Positions 1 to 9,393 of a stretch of DNA of 32,159 nt are shown here, one piece after another. Positions within the stretch are counted from its first letter, which is position 1, and each line of letters begins with the position of its first letter. The position numbers were made by a program, and so were the translations under genes. The stretch spans positions 1-32,159 of the forward strand of contig CABVDR010000030.1 in assembly GCA_902497145.1 (NCBI GenBank), given 5' to 3'. Under the pieces are notes generated by a model. The model was given only the letters and a program-made list of their open reading frames with translations, was not told the origin of the DNA and did no database searches. Source of the DNA: an uncultured Oscillospiraceae bacterium. GTDB taxonomy: Bacteria; Bacillota; Clostridia; Oscillospirales; Oscillospiraceae.

Positions 1-677
1 CCAACGTGTCCCACGAGCTGCGCACCCCCCTCACCAACATCCGCAGCTATGCCGAGACCCTCTCAGACAGCGCGGGCGAGCTGCCTGCCGCCACCGAGAA
101 GAAGTTTTTGGGGGTCATTCTCAACGAGAGCGACCGCATGACTCACATCGTCTCGGACCTGCTCACTTTGTCCCGGTTCGACTCCGGCAAGGACGACCTG
201 CACCTGGTCCGCTTCCCCTTCGATGTGGCGGTGCAGGATCTGTACAACGCCGTGTACATGGAGGCCCAGCGTCACGACCACAAGATGAAGCTGCGCCTGG
301 AGCCCGATCTGCCCAGCATTATGGCCGACCGGGAGCGGGTGGTTCAGGTGATGATGAACATTGTCTCCAACTCCATTAAGTACACCCCCAACGGAGGACA
401 TATCCTCATCTCCGCCGGGCGGGAGGGGGACAAGGTGTGGATGCAGGTGGACGACGACGGCATCGGCATCCCCGAAAAGGACCGCCCCCGGATTTTCGAG
501 CGGTTCTACCGGGTGGACAAGGCCCGCTCCCGCCAGTCCGGCGGCACCGGATTGGGCCTGTCCATCGCCAAGGAGATTGTGGACCGCCACGAGGGCGTGC
601 TGGAACTGGTGGACCGGGACGGCCCCGGTCTGTCGGTGCGTATGGAACTGAAGATTGAGGGACCCAGCCATGTTTAA
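1..677 (+). CDS. walK: Sensor histidine kinase WalK-type, C-terminal part (5' end outside window)
   Basis: The reading frame is already open at the window edge and stops with TAA at 675-677. It begins inside the dimerisation domain at the H-box (SHELRTPLTN), so sensor, PAS and HAMP regions lie upstream. The ATPase domain follows, with an N-box (MMNIVSNSIKY), G1 (DDDGIGIP), F-box (IFERFYR) and G2 (GGTGLGLSI). The family autophosphorylates the H-box histidine and passes phosphate to a response regulator. The name WalK rests mainly on the two following genes, which look like YycH and YycI, the membrane regulators encoded behind walRK in Firmicutes. Family knowledge: WalRK controls peptidoglycan hydrolases and wall homeostasis. 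The stop overlaps the next start. Histidine kinase is certain; the WalK assignment is likely. Confidence 0.85.
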   Translation, partial: NVSHELRTPLTNIRSYAETLSDSAGELPAATEKKFLGVILNESDRMTHIVSDLLTLSRFDSGKDDLHLVRFPFDVAVQDLYNAVYMEAQRHDHKMKLRLEPDLPSIMADRERVVQVMMNIVSNSIKYTPNGGHILISAGREGDKVWMQVDDDGIGIPEKDRPRIFERFYRVDKARSRQSGGTGLGLSIAKEIVDRHEGVLELVDRDGPGLSVRMELKIEGPSHV

Positions 678-1974
678 GAACAAACGGATGGTAGAGCGGG
701 TCAAGACCCTGCTCATCGTGCTCTTGAGCTGTTCGGCGGTCTATCTTGCGGTGCGCACCCAGATGCCCATCGCCCTGAGCGGCCTGCTGCCCACCGGAAC
801 CACCCAGAGCGGGAGCCAGACCACCCAGGAGAACCGCACCCAGGCGGCCCAGCCGATGCGCATGGCGGTGACGCTGCGGGGCGGGGAGGAAAGCCTGCGA
901 TACGGAGTGCAGTACGACCAGGAGGCCCAGGACGCTCTGTTTCAGCAGGTGTACAGCCTGCTGGTGGAGGCGCTGAGCAGTGCGGATGCCCCGGAAAATG
1001 TCACTGAGAAGGCATGGCAGGAGGCGCTGAATACCGCCCCTGGGGTCTACTTTGACTGGCAGGACCAGCTGTCCTTTCCGGTGCTGACGGGGTGGCTGTC
1101 GGTGGACAATGAACAGCTCACCGGGCAGGTGCGCCGGCTGGTGCTCACCGCCCAGGAGGGGCAGGCAGTCATCTACTACTGCGGACAGGATGAAGTCTAC
1201 TACCGGGCGGTGTGCGGCATGGTGGACGTCAGCCGCCTGAGCGAGGCAATCGCTGGAATCAAGGAGAACGGGGCCCGGTTTGCCTTTGAAGTGGAGGAGT
1301 ACAGTGCTCTGGCCCCCTACACTCTGCTGCTGGGGGAGAACATCACCCCCAAGGTATACCAGGCGTCCAACCCCCTGGAGCAGGAGAGCGTTCAGGAGGA
1401 GGTTCGGCAGGTGCTGGACTTTTCCACCGACTCCAGCGTGTCCTACGTCACCTCAGATGAGCAGGTCATCCGCAACGGCAACGACACTCTGCGTGTGGCT
1501 GCCGACGGTACGCTGACCTATACCGCCGCCGACGACGGAAGCAGCCGCTATCCGGTGGCCGGCTCCGGGGTCTACTGGGCGGTGGAGCGCTGCCGGCAGC
1601 TGATGGCGGACGCCCTTGGGGACTGGTGCGGACAGGCACGGGTGTACCTGCGGTCGGTGGAGGAGATCGGAACCGAGAGCTGGCAGATTGAGTTTGGCTA
1701 CCTGCTCAACGGGGTGCCGGTGCGTCTGGGGGAGGAGGGCTATGCCGCCCGCTTCCAGGTGGCCGACGGCCGGGTGAGCAGCTATACCCTGTGCCTGCGC
1801 AGCTATACCGACAGCGGGACCACCTCGGTGGTGCTGCCTCAGCGTCAGGCCATGGCTGCCATGGAGGCCAAAGGCCACCAGGGGGAGGAGCTGCAGCTGG
1901 TGTATCTGGATACAGGCGCCCAGCAGGTGAGCGCCTCCTGGGCGGCGGCCAGCCAGTGGAAGACAGGAGGCTGA
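670..1974 (+). CDS. yycH: YycH-like regulator of the WalK kinase
   Basis: This 434-residue protein has one N-terminal membrane segment (about residues 12-29, LLIVLLSCSAVYLAV) followed by a long extracytoplasmic part with no catalytic motif. That topology, and the position between a WalK-type kinase and a YycI-like gene, match YycH, which binds WalK in the membrane and tunes its activity. I chose ATG 670, which overlaps the walK stop by 8 bases and has GAGGG (657-661) upstream; an in-frame TTG at 655 is possible but has no better ribosome site. Sequence similarity to YycH is weak by eye, as is usual for Clostridia, so the name depends on context. It is probably cotranscribed with walK. Confidence 0.65.
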   Translation: MFKNKRMVERVKTLLIVLLSCSAVYLAVRTQMPIALSGLLPTGTTQSGSQTTQENRTQAAQPMRMAVTLRGGEESLRYGVQYDQEAQDALFQQVYSLLVEALSSADAPENVTEKAWQEALNTAPGVYFDWQDQLSFPVLTGWLSVDNEQLTGQVRRLVLTAQEGQAVIYYCGQDEVYYRAVCGMVDVSRLSEAIAGIKENGARFAFEVEEYSALAPYTLLLGENITPKVYQASNPLEQESVQEEVRQVLDFSTDSSVSYVTSDEQVIRNGNDTLRVAADGTLTYTAADDGSSRYPVAGSGVYWAVERCRQLMADALGDWCGQARVYLRSVEEIGTESWQIEFGYLLNGVPVRLGEEGYAARFQVADGRVSSYTLCLRSYTDSGTTSVVLPQRQAMAAMEAKGHQGEELQLVYLDTGAQQVSASWAAASQWKTGG

Positions 1975-1978
1975 GTGC

Positions 1979-2827
1979 ATGGAATGGTCTAAAATCAAAA
2001 CCATCATCCTGATCATTCTGGCGGGGACCAACCTGCTGCTGCTCTCCTTTGTCCTGCACCAGGATCTTCAGAGTCGTTCAGCTCAGCAGCAGGCCCGCCA
2101 GGAGGCGGTCTCCTTTCTGGAAAAGAACGGCGTCTCCGTAGAGGAGAGTATCATCCCCCAGGAGATGTCCCTGCAGCCCCAACAGGTGGAGCGGGACCGG
2201 GAGAGTGAGCCGGAACTGGCCCAGGCCCTTCTGGGCGGACAGGTGGAGGAGCGCAGCCTGGGCGGTGAGGTATACCGCTACCACAACCAAAAGGGCTACA
2301 TCCAGTTCCACGGGGATGGAGCCTTTCAGGGGGAGTTTGTGGCCGGTGCGTTTTCGGTAAACGGAAAGAGTGTCCAAGACTATTCGGTTGAAATCCTGGA
2401 GCGGTTGGATTTTCATGGGGAGATCCTGACCGTCACAGGGGAGTCGGAGGGCGCCGGGGAGACTACGGTGGTCCTGCGGCAGCTGTGGGAAGGGATCCCT
2501 CTGTTTGACCGGCAGGTGACCTTGACCTATCGGGACGGAGATCTGGTGTCTATGACCGGTGGCCGACGGCTGACCGGTACCCCTCAGGCAGACGAGAGCC
2601 GCCAGTGTATTGAAGTACCCACCGCCCTGATCCGCTTTTATCACGGTTTGACCAATATGGGAGATGTGTGCAGCCAGATTGATAGTATTACCCAGGGGTA
2701 TGTGGGGAGCAACTACTCCCCTGGTCCCTCCTCGCTGGTCCCGGTGTGGCAGGTCGTCACCGATACCGGCTCCTATTTGCTGGACACGGTTACCGGGGAG
2801 GTCAGCCGCATGGAGAGCATAGGATAA
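1979..2827 (+). CDS. yycI: YycI-like two-component system regulatory protein
   Basis: A 282-residue protein starting MEWSKIKTIILIILAGTN, with a single N-terminal membrane anchor (about residues 6-26) and an external domain of about 250 residues. The WSKIKTI start followed at once by the anchor is characteristic of YycI, which partners YycH and WalK at the membrane. ATG 1979 lies 4 bases after the yycH stop and has ACAGGAGG (1963-1970) at good spacing, so the genes should be translationally coupled. The gene yycJ/walJ, which often follows, is absent; glutamate racemase comes next instead after about 95 bases. No clear terminator lies between yycI and the racemase, so read-through is possible. 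Confidence 0.75.
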   Translation: MEWSKIKTIILIILAGTNLLLLSFVLHQDLQSRSAQQQARQEAVSFLEKNGVSVEESIIPQEMSLQPQQVERDRESEPELAQALLGGQVEERSLGGEVYRYHNQKGYIQFHGDGAFQGEFVAGAFSVNGKSVQDYSVEILERLDFHGEILTVTGESEGAGETTVVLRQLWEGIPLFDRQVTLTYRDGDLVSMTGGRRLTGTPQADESRQCIEVPTALIRFYHGLTNMGDVCSQIDSITQGYVGSNYSPGPSSLVPVWQVVTDTGSYLLDTVTGEVSRMESIG

Positions 2828-2922
2828 GAACACCCTAAATTTGGAGAAGTTTCCCCTTGTTTTTTCCCGGCAAGCTATGTATCATATTGCGTACGCGACT
2901 GCAATGAAAAGTGGGTGATGCT

Positions 2923-3747
2923 ATGGCCAATCAAAATAATCCCATCGGGATCATCGACTCGGGGATCGGCGGGTTCAGTGTGGCCAGGCGGGTACAAAAG
3001 CAGCTGCCCCATGAGAATATTGTCTATTTCGGGGACGGCGCCAATACCCCCTACGGAAACCACAACGCCAAGGATATTCTGGCTCTGACCCGGTATATGC
3101 TGGCCTTTATGCGCCAGCGGAAAATCAAAGCTCTGCTGGTGGCCTGCAACACCATCTCCTGTCTGGTGGACCAGTACCGCAGAGAGATGGACTGTCCGGT
3201 GCTCAGTGTGGTACAGGCGGGAGCGGAGTCAGTGGCGCAGCTGCCGGTGGAGCGGATCGGCGTGATCTCTACCTGCTTTACCGCCTCCACCGGCTGTTAC
3301 CCCGCGCTGATTGCCCAGCTTGCGCCGGAGAAACAGGTGTTCAGCCACGGGGCCAAGCACCTGGCCAACCTGGTGGAGCATGGGGCCAGCGAGGCGGCCA
3401 TTGACGCGGAGCTGAAGGAGAACCTGGACGGTCTGGTCCACCGGGATCAGGTGGAGTGCTGCCTGCTGGCCTGTACCCACTACCCCCTGGTGGAGGACAA
3501 CATCCGCCGGCTGTATCCCCAGCTGCATTTGGTGGATCCGGCCCAGCGCATGGCCAGTGAGCTGGAGCGCTGCCTGAAGGAGAGCCGGCAAGTGAGCCGC
3601 CGCACCACCCCGGGAACCCTGGAGCTCTTTACCACCGGGGATCCCCAGGAGTATATCCGGGCAGCCCGCCGGGCTGGTCTGGAGGGTGTGATCACCGCCC
3701 AAGCCTGGCCGGCCATGCAGCTGAAGAAGGAAAACGAGGACGCCTGA
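2923..3747 (+). CDS. murI: Glutamate racemase
   Basis: This enzyme converts L-glutamate to D-glutamate for peptidoglycan precursors in the cytoplasm. The Asp/Glu racemase signatures are all visible: IGIIDSGIGGFSVARR at the N-terminus, the first catalytic cysteine in LLVACNTIS, and the second in LLACTHYPLVEDN. The length, 274 residues from ATG 2923, is normal for the family. An in-frame GTG at 2911 would add four residues; I prefer the ATG because the protein then starts directly before the conserved strand. The ribosome site is weak (GGTGAT at 2914-2919). Its place behind the WalK genes fits a shared wall-synthesis theme. A terminator overlaps its stop codon. Confidence 0.92.
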   Translation: MANQNNPIGIIDSGIGGFSVARRVQKQLPHENIVYFGDGANTPYGNHNAKDILALTRYMLAFMRQRKIKALLVACNTISCLVDQYRREMDCPVLSVVQAGAESVAQLPVERIGVISTCFTASTGCYPALIAQLAPEKQVFSHGAKHLANLVEHGASEAAIDAELKENLDGLVHRDQVECCLLACTHYPLVEDNIRRLYPQLHLVDPAQRMASELERCLKESRQVSRRTTPGTLELFTTGDPQEYIRAARRAGLEGVITAQAWPAMQLKKENEDA

Positions 3748-3764
3748 GAGGGCGTCCTTTTTTT
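3738..3764 (+). terminator. Intrinsic terminator of murI overlapping the stop codon
   Basis: A perfect 7-bp stem, GGACGCC (3738-3744) with GGCGTCC (3751-3757), encloses a 6-base loop that contains the murI TGA stop; seven T residues follow. The coding sequence therefore supplies the left arm. Confidence 0.9.
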
Positions 3765-3776
3765 GCGGAGAAGTCC

Positions 3777-3832
3777 TTGACAAAGTGGTCTATATATTGT
3801 AGACTACAAGTAAAGACGACAGGTTGTAGACC
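3777..3832 (+). promoter_or_regulatory. Promoter and BlaI-type operator of the repressor-receptor operon
   Basis: TTGACA (3777-3782) and TAGACT (3800-3805) are 17 bases apart. The perfect palindrome TTGTAG-A-CTACAA (3797-3809) sits directly on the -10 element, and a second copy of the half-site, TTGTAGACC, lies at 3824-3832 just past the expected start point. GTA/TAC dyads of this kind are the known operators of BlaI/MecI repressors, so binding here would block transcription of the repressor's own operon. Confidence 0.8.
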
Positions 3833-3857
3833 AACAAGACCGAAAGGAGGAATCGTC

Positions 3858-4220
3858 ATGGGAGACACGAGACTTGGCCCGGTGGAGAGCCGCTTTGCCG
3901 ATCTCATCTGGGCCAACGAGCCGCTGCCATCGTCCCAGCTGGTCCAGCTGGCGCAGCAGGAGCTCCAGTGGAAAAAATCCACGACCTACACGGTATTGAA
4001 ACGGCTGTGCGGCCGGGGACTGTTTCAAAATCAGAATGGCACCGTTTCTTCCCTCCTCTCCCGGGGGGAGTTCTATGCCAGACAAAGTGAGCAGTTTGTG
4101 GAGGAGGCCTTTGATGGCTCCCTACCCGCATTCCTGGCCGCGTTTACCACCCGAAAAAAGCTAAGTGATGAGGAGGTACGTCAGCTGCAACAGCTGATCC
4201 GTGAAAACAGGGAAGGGTGA
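3858..4220 (+). CDS. BlaI/MecI-family transcriptional repressor
   Basis: A 120-residue protein with a winged-helix DNA-binding half (LGPVESRFADLIWANEPLPS ... STTYTVLKRLCGRGLF) and a helical dimerisation tail ending RQLQQLIRENREG. The pattern E-x-x-x-x-x-x-W and the T-x-x-T-x-L-x-R-L recognition region are typical of BlaI/MecI/CopY. Family role: binds an operator upstream of its own operon and is cleaved or released when the partner membrane protease senses a signal. Start ATG 3858 has AAAGGAGG (3843-3850) at ideal spacing. The gene for its likely partner, an M56 protein, starts 6 bases after its stop. The target may be wall-active antibiotics, but no beta-lactamase gene is in the window. Confidence 0.88.
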   Translation: MGDTRLGPVESRFADLIWANEPLPSSQLVQLAQQELQWKKSTTYTVLKRLCGRGLFQNQNGTVSSLLSRGEFYARQSEQFVEEAFDGSLPAFLAAFTTRKKLSDEEVRQLQQLIRENREG

Positions 4221-4226
4221 GGTTAT

Positions 4227-6065
4227 ATGAACGACTTTTTAGCCTATGAACTGCTGCCCCGGATTCTAAATATGAGCATTGCGGCCAGTGTGGTGATTGT
4301 ATTTGTGCTTGCCGCCCGGCTGCTCCTGAAAAAAGCGCCCAAAGTATTCTCTTATGCACTGTGGTCGGTGGTCCTGTTCCGGCTGCTATGTCCCTTCTCC
4401 ATCTCAGGGCGCTTTTCCCTGCTGGCGCTCACCGACGCGCCGATCCAGGAGGCCACCCCTCACGCCACTCAGATCCAATATGTACAGCCCGATCTGGTCC
4501 ATGCGGAGTTCCCGCAGGTGGATCTCCCTATCCCCGGGGTCAGCCAGGCTGTAAACCAAACCCTCCCCCAGGGGGAGGAGCAGTTGGTGGCCGATCCTCT
4601 GGAGGCGCCGGTAGCGCTGCTTACCCTGGCCTGGATGGCCGGTGCAGCTCTGATAGCAGGATACAGTGTGGTGTCCATGTTCCTTCTCCGGCGGCGTCTC
4701 ATCGGGGCGGCCCCCCTGCGGGATAACATTTACCTGGCCGACCACATCACCTCCCCCTTTGTGCTGGGGGTGCTGCGGCCGAAGATCTATCTGCCCTCCA
4801 CCCTGTCCCCGGAGGAACAGAAGTATATTATTCTCCATGAACAGTACCATATCAAGCGCCTGGACCACCTGGTCAAGCTGCTGGCCTTTCTGGCCCTGTG
4901 TATCCACTGGTTTAACCCCCTGGTCTGGCTGTCCTTTTTCCTGGCCCAGAAGGATATGGAGATGAGCTGTGACGAGGCGGTGCTCCAAACGCTGGGGCCC
5001 CAGATTCGCACGGACTACTCTGCCTCCCTGCTCAGCCTGTCTACCGGTCAAAGAGTGGTGGGCGGCACGCCCCTGGCCTTTGGAGAGGGGGACACCAAGA
5101 GCCGGATCAAAAACCTGCTGACCTGGAATCAGCCGAAAAAGTGGGTGGCAGCCTTGGCCGCCCTGGTTTGTGTCGCGGTGGTGGCATCCTGCGGGACCAA
5201 CCCGGAGGCGGGCAACCTGCAGGGGAAAAAAACGGAGCCTATCTCTTCCCAGAGCGGACAGGGGCAGGAAGAATCCCAGCTTTCTGCGCTGACAAATTAT
5301 CTAACCCAACTTCAGGAGGGGGACAATCTTACACTGTCCCTGACGCGAAACGGCGGGGAGCCTGTGGTGTACCACGACGGTTGGTCGGCTACGAATGCCG
5401 TCTACAACATAAATCAGTTAAAAGATGTTCAATGGACAATCGTTGAGGCTACCACGCCCGGTTTTTCTGCGGAGCGAAGCCCGGCGGCCGTCACCATCGC
5501 CCAAATCAACGACTGGAGCCTCACTGCTTATTCCGATACCCAGGAGGTGCGCTTTATAGGACCCACAGGGGAGGTGTGGCTGGCGCCCCAGTCGGACAGC
5601 TGTGTTCCCTATCAGCAGCTGCGGGGCTGGTTTGACGAGCTGGAGTATGCCGCTTTAAATGGAGATTATGACCACCAGAACATTGTGATCCCCAATGAGG
5701 GGCAGAGCTATCTGGAGGCCGCCCAAGCGTATTGTCAGGCCTTTGAGTCCATCCATCTCCAGGCCACCCCGGGCAGCAAATATTGCTATACCTATGTTGC
5801 TGTTCAGGTGAGAGAGGCACAGGAGGAGACGGATTTTTATCGGGAGCAGGGGGAGATCGGAGACAACGCCTACTGCTTCTATCTGACCACCGTCTTTGTC
5901 CCGGAAAATGTCTACGCGCTGAATTGGTCTATGGCGGGCAATACCGGGGAGTATACCGGCAATGATCCGTCCGTCCCGGAAGGGGCGCTGGAATACCTGC
6001 GGTGTGGGTATATGACACTGGAAGAGGACGGCTGGCACGGAAAACTGGTGGGGACTGGGTTTTAA
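4227..6065 (+). CDS. BlaR1/MecR1-type M56 membrane metallopeptidase with a novel-looking C-terminal domain
   Basis: A 612-residue membrane protein. Hydrophobic segments lie near residues 18-35, 43-58, 130-153 and 213-240, and the M56 zinc motif HEQYH is at 204-208 with the downstream acidic cluster DMEMSCDEA. A last membrane segment (about 307-325) is followed by about 285 external residues. In BlaR1 that external part is a penicillin-binding domain; here I see no S-x-x-K or K-T-G motif, so the sensed ligand is unknown. Presumably ligand binding activates the protease, which inactivates the BlaI-type partner. It is cotranscribed with the repressor gene (6-base gap). Family assignment is firm; function of the C-terminal domain is unknown. 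Confidence 0.85.
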   Translation: MNDFLAYELLPRILNMSIAASVVIVFVLAARLLLKKAPKVFSYALWSVVLFRLLCPFSISGRFSLLALTDAPIQEATPHATQIQYVQPDLVHAEFPQVDLPIPGVSQAVNQTLPQGEEQLVADPLEAPVALLTLAWMAGAALIAGYSVVSMFLLRRRLIGAAPLRDNIYLADHITSPFVLGVLRPKIYLPSTLSPEEQKYIILHEQYHIKRLDHLVKLLAFLALCIHWFNPLVWLSFFLAQKDMEMSCDEAVLQTLGPQIRTDYSASLLSLSTGQRVVGGTPLAFGEGDTKSRIKNLLTWNQPKKWVAALAALVCVAVVASCGTNPEAGNLQGKKTEPISSQSGQGQEESQLSALTNYLTQLQEGDNLTLSLTRNGGEPVVYHDGWSATNAVYNINQLKDVQWTIVEATTPGFSAERSPAAVTIAQINDWSLTAYSDTQEVRFIGPTGEVWLAPQSDSCVPYQQLRGWFDELEYAALNGDYDHQNIVIPNEGQSYLEAAQAYCQAFESIHLQATPGSKYCYTYVAVQVREAQEETDFYREQGEIGDNAYCFYLTTVFVPENVYALNWSMAGNTGEYTGNDPSVPEGALEYLRCGYMTLEEDGWHGKLVGTGF

Positions 6066-6112
6066 GCCCACGCCCAAGTAAAAAAAGCCCACGGCACAAG
6101 GCCGTGGGCTTT
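6064..6112. terminator. Repeated hairpin with conserved flank, copy A
   Basis: The 12-bp stem AAAGCCCACGGC (6084-6095) pairs with GCCGTGGGCTTT (6101-6112) around ACAAG. It follows the M56 gene but its plus-strand T-run is short (TTTCC), whereas the minus-strand side carries seven T. The 20 bases left of the stem and the stem itself recur almost identically at 7144-7192 downstream of groEL. Confidence 0.75.
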
Positions 6113-6231
6113 CCTTAATGGGAGTGTTGCCCCCCGCAAGGAAAAATGGTTTACAAATCATTTAATTTCTTGTGCTGCGTAGTTTACAAAATGGAGGATT
6201 ATCATAAATCTGGGCCATACGCATAGATTGA

Positions 6232-6260
6232 TTGACAACAACAGATCGTTGTATCATAAT
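6232..6260 (+). promoter_or_regulatory. Promoter of the lipoprotein gene
   Basis: TTGACA (6232-6237) and CATAAT (6255-6260) are separated by 17 bases, placing transcription start near 6267, about 30 bases before the lipoprotein ATG. Confidence 0.75.
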
Positions 6261-6296
6261 AAAAATATCTTATTGAGGGAGAAAGGAAGATTATTT

Positions 6297-6812
6297 ATGA
6301 AAAAGCGCATGATATCTCTGCTGGCACTTTTCTGCCTGCTCCTGTCTCTGACCGCCTGCGGCGGCGGGGGAGATTCCGCTGGGGGTTCCGCCAGTGGATC
6401 GGGTTCCCAGAACGGGGGAGAGACCCTGATGACTGAGGAAGAATACAAGAGCCAGGTGGAGAATCTGAGTGCGGAAATTAGTACAGCTATGTCCTCCATG
6501 AGCGGGCTGTCGGCCACCGATGAGGACTCCTTCCGGGAGGGGATCGCGGCCATGCGTGGGATGGTGGAGCCCTTCCGTAAGTTTGCTGCCATCACGAATC
6601 CCCCCGAGGCTTGGGCGCAAGCTCATGCCAAGATTGCCGAAGGCTGCAACGGATTTGCAGATTCCATGGAGGGCCTGTGTGACAGCGCCGAAGGGATGCT
6701 GAACGGTGAGATGACCACAGACGATTATAACAACGCCGTCATGGAGTACACAACCGGCCTTACTGAGGCCTCCTCTCTGCTCAACGAGGGGTTTGGAATG
6801 ATTGAGGCATAA
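6297..6812 (+). CDS. Small lipoprotein of unknown function
   Basis: A 171-residue exported protein. The first residues give a classical lipoprotein signal: basic start (MKKRM), hydrophobic core, and lipobox LTAC with the cysteine at about residue 20, then a Gly/Ser-rich linker. The mature part is mostly helical by composition, with acidic residues and many Met, Ala and Glu. I recognise no family. It should be anchored to the outer face of the membrane by diacylglycerol on the cysteine. ATG 6297 was chosen because AAAGGAAG lies just upstream and because the lipoprotein signal begins here; upstream in-frame codons have no ribosome site. It is monocistronic, with its own promoter and terminator. 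Confidence 0.8.
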   Translation: MKKRMISLLALFCLLLSLTACGGGGDSAGGSASGSGSQNGGETLMTEEEYKSQVENLSAEISTAMSSMSGLSATDEDSFREGIAAMRGMVEPFRKFAAITNPPEAWAQAHAKIAEGCNGFADSMEGLCDSAEGMLNGEMTTDDYNNAVMEYTTGLTEASSLLNEGFGMIEA

Positions 6813-6856
6813 AAAACATAATGGGACTGGGACTTGGTACATCCCGGGTCCATGCA

Positions 6857-6892
6857 AAACAGCCCACGGCTTCAAAGCCGTGGGCTGTTTTT
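6857..6892 (+). terminator. Intrinsic terminator after the lipoprotein gene
   Basis: A 14-bp perfect stem, AAACAGCCCACGGC (6857-6870) with GCCGTGGGCTGTTT (6877-6890), followed by further T. Its core is the same GCCCACGGC stem as the hairpins at 6084 and 7162 but with another loop (TTCAAA). It can act in both directions. Confidence 0.85.
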
Positions 6893-6958
6893 AAGTGGAT
6901 TGTTTTTGTCACGCTGCGACGACTGCGCGACGCGCTGCTTTGCACGCCTCTGCGCTTC

Positions 6959-7011
6959 TTAATACATCCCACCCATGTCAGGGGCAGCGGGAGCGGCAGG
7001 TGCGGGAGGCT
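6959..7011 (-). pseudogene. Duplicated 3' end of groEL (remnant)
   Basis: These 53 bases match the true groEL 3' end at 7204-7256 with only two differences. Read on the minus strand they encode PPAPAAPAAPDMGGMY and a stop codon, exactly the GroEL tail, with both changes lying in the two glycine codons and silent. Nothing of the rest of groEL is present. The offset between copies is 245 bases. The remainder of 6813-7203 has no gene: it holds two terminator hairpins and the hairpin-rich segment described next. Confidence 0.85.
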
Positions 7012-7147
7012 TCGTCGTCGCGGACGTCATATCCCTCGCCCTGCCGCAAACGGCAGGGCGCGCTCATTTTGTCGCTCCTCCTCTCCCCGGCAAAGCCGCA
7101 TTGCTGGGCTTTGCCGGGGGCCCAAAATGTCGGCTTCGACGACAAGC
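7009..7147. repeat. MITE-like hairpin-rich segment with imperfect terminal inverted repeats
   Basis: GCTTCGTCGTCG (7009-7020) and CGACGACAAGC (7137-7147) are inverted copies with a single inserted base. Between them are two strong hairpins: a 10-bp stem at 7037-7046/7051-7060 with loop CAAA, and a 13-bp perfect stem at 7085-7097/7107-7119. No convincing gene is present. The build resembles small non-autonomous mobile elements or REP-like repeats, but no target duplication other than the groEL tail is visible. Confidence 0.5.
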
Positions 7148-7192
7148 CCTCGCCCAAATAAAAAAGCCCACGGCACAAGGCCGTGGGCTTTT
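7144..7192 (-). terminator. groEL terminator, repeated hairpin copy B
   Basis: A 13-bp stem (7162-7174 with 7180-7192, loop ACAAG) lies 11 bases past the groEL stop. On the minus strand it is followed by TTTTTTATTT, a proper intrinsic terminator. The segment is a near-duplicate of 6064-6112. Confidence 0.85.
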
Positions 7193-7203
7193 GGCAGGCT
7201 AAA

Positions 7204-8832
<1,629 letters not shown>

Positions 8833-8851
8833 AACGCATTACCTCCAAGAT

Positions 8852-8989
8852 AATTCCGCGCTGCGGAATTGAAATTAAAATACGTCCGCAGGCGAATTCA
8901 CTTCGCCGCAGGACACAAGAGTTTCGGAATCACGCTTCGCCGGCTCACGACGCAGGGCTTCCCTCCGTCTCGGGCTTGAAACAGGCCCG
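8852..8989. repeat. Hairpin-rich spacer between groES and groEL
   Basis: The 225-base spacer (8833-9057) has no gene. It contains three inverted repeats: AATTCCGC/GCGGAATT (8852-8859 and 8863-8870), a GTCC-GCA-GGCGAA / TTCGCC-GCA-GGAC stem (8884-8914), and CGGGC/GCCCG (8971-8975 and 8985-8989). It could be an inserted repeat or an mRNA-processing region that sets the groES to groEL ratio. I see no T-run that would make any of them a clear terminator. Confidence 0.5.
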
Positions 8990-9057
8990 CTATGCGGTCC
9001 TTCAGTTTCTCGCCCTCGCTCCGGTCCATCCCCGCTGCTCGCGGCGGTTCAGACGCT

Positions 9058-9342
9058 TTATTCCACAATGGCCAGGATGTCGTTCTGACGCACGATGGTG
9101 ACCTCGTCGCCGTCCAGCTTCACCTGAGTGCCGGCGTACTTGCTGGTGATGACCTTGTCGCCCACCTTCACGTTCATGACGACTTCCTTGCCGTCCACCA
9201 TGCCGCCGGGGCCGACAGCCAGCACCTCAGCCACTTCGGGCTTCTCCTTGGCAGCGCCGGTGAGGATGATGCCGCCCTTGGTGGTCTCCTCGGCCTCTAC
9301 CAGCTTAACAACCACGCGGTCAGCCAAAGGTTTCAGTTTCAT
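9058..9342 (-). CDS. groES: Co-chaperonin GroES (10 kDa)
   Basis: A 94-residue GroES. It begins MKLKPLADRVVVKLVEAEET, contains the mobile-loop region TTKGGIILTGAAKEKP (about residues 21-36) and the conserved AVGPGG turn, and ends DILAIVE. GroES forms the heptameric lid on GroEL. ATG 9342 is preceded on the minus strand by AAGGAGGAA, a strong ribosome site. It is the first gene of the groESL operon, 51 bases downstream of the CIRCE operator. Confidence 0.98.
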   Translation of the reverse strand: MKLKPLADRVVVKLVEAEETTKGGIILTGAAKEKPEVAEVLAVGPGGMVDGKEVVMNVKVGDKVITSKYAGTQVKLDGDEVTIVRQNDILAIVE

Positions 9343-9393
9343 AACGGGTTCCTCCTTATATGATAGTTACGTAATAAACAATTCCAATGAGAT

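Noticed and set aside
6813..7203. Short plus-strand open frames through the groEL downstream region
   Set aside because: They cross terminators and hairpins, have no ribosome site, and their codon use is unlike neighbouring genes.
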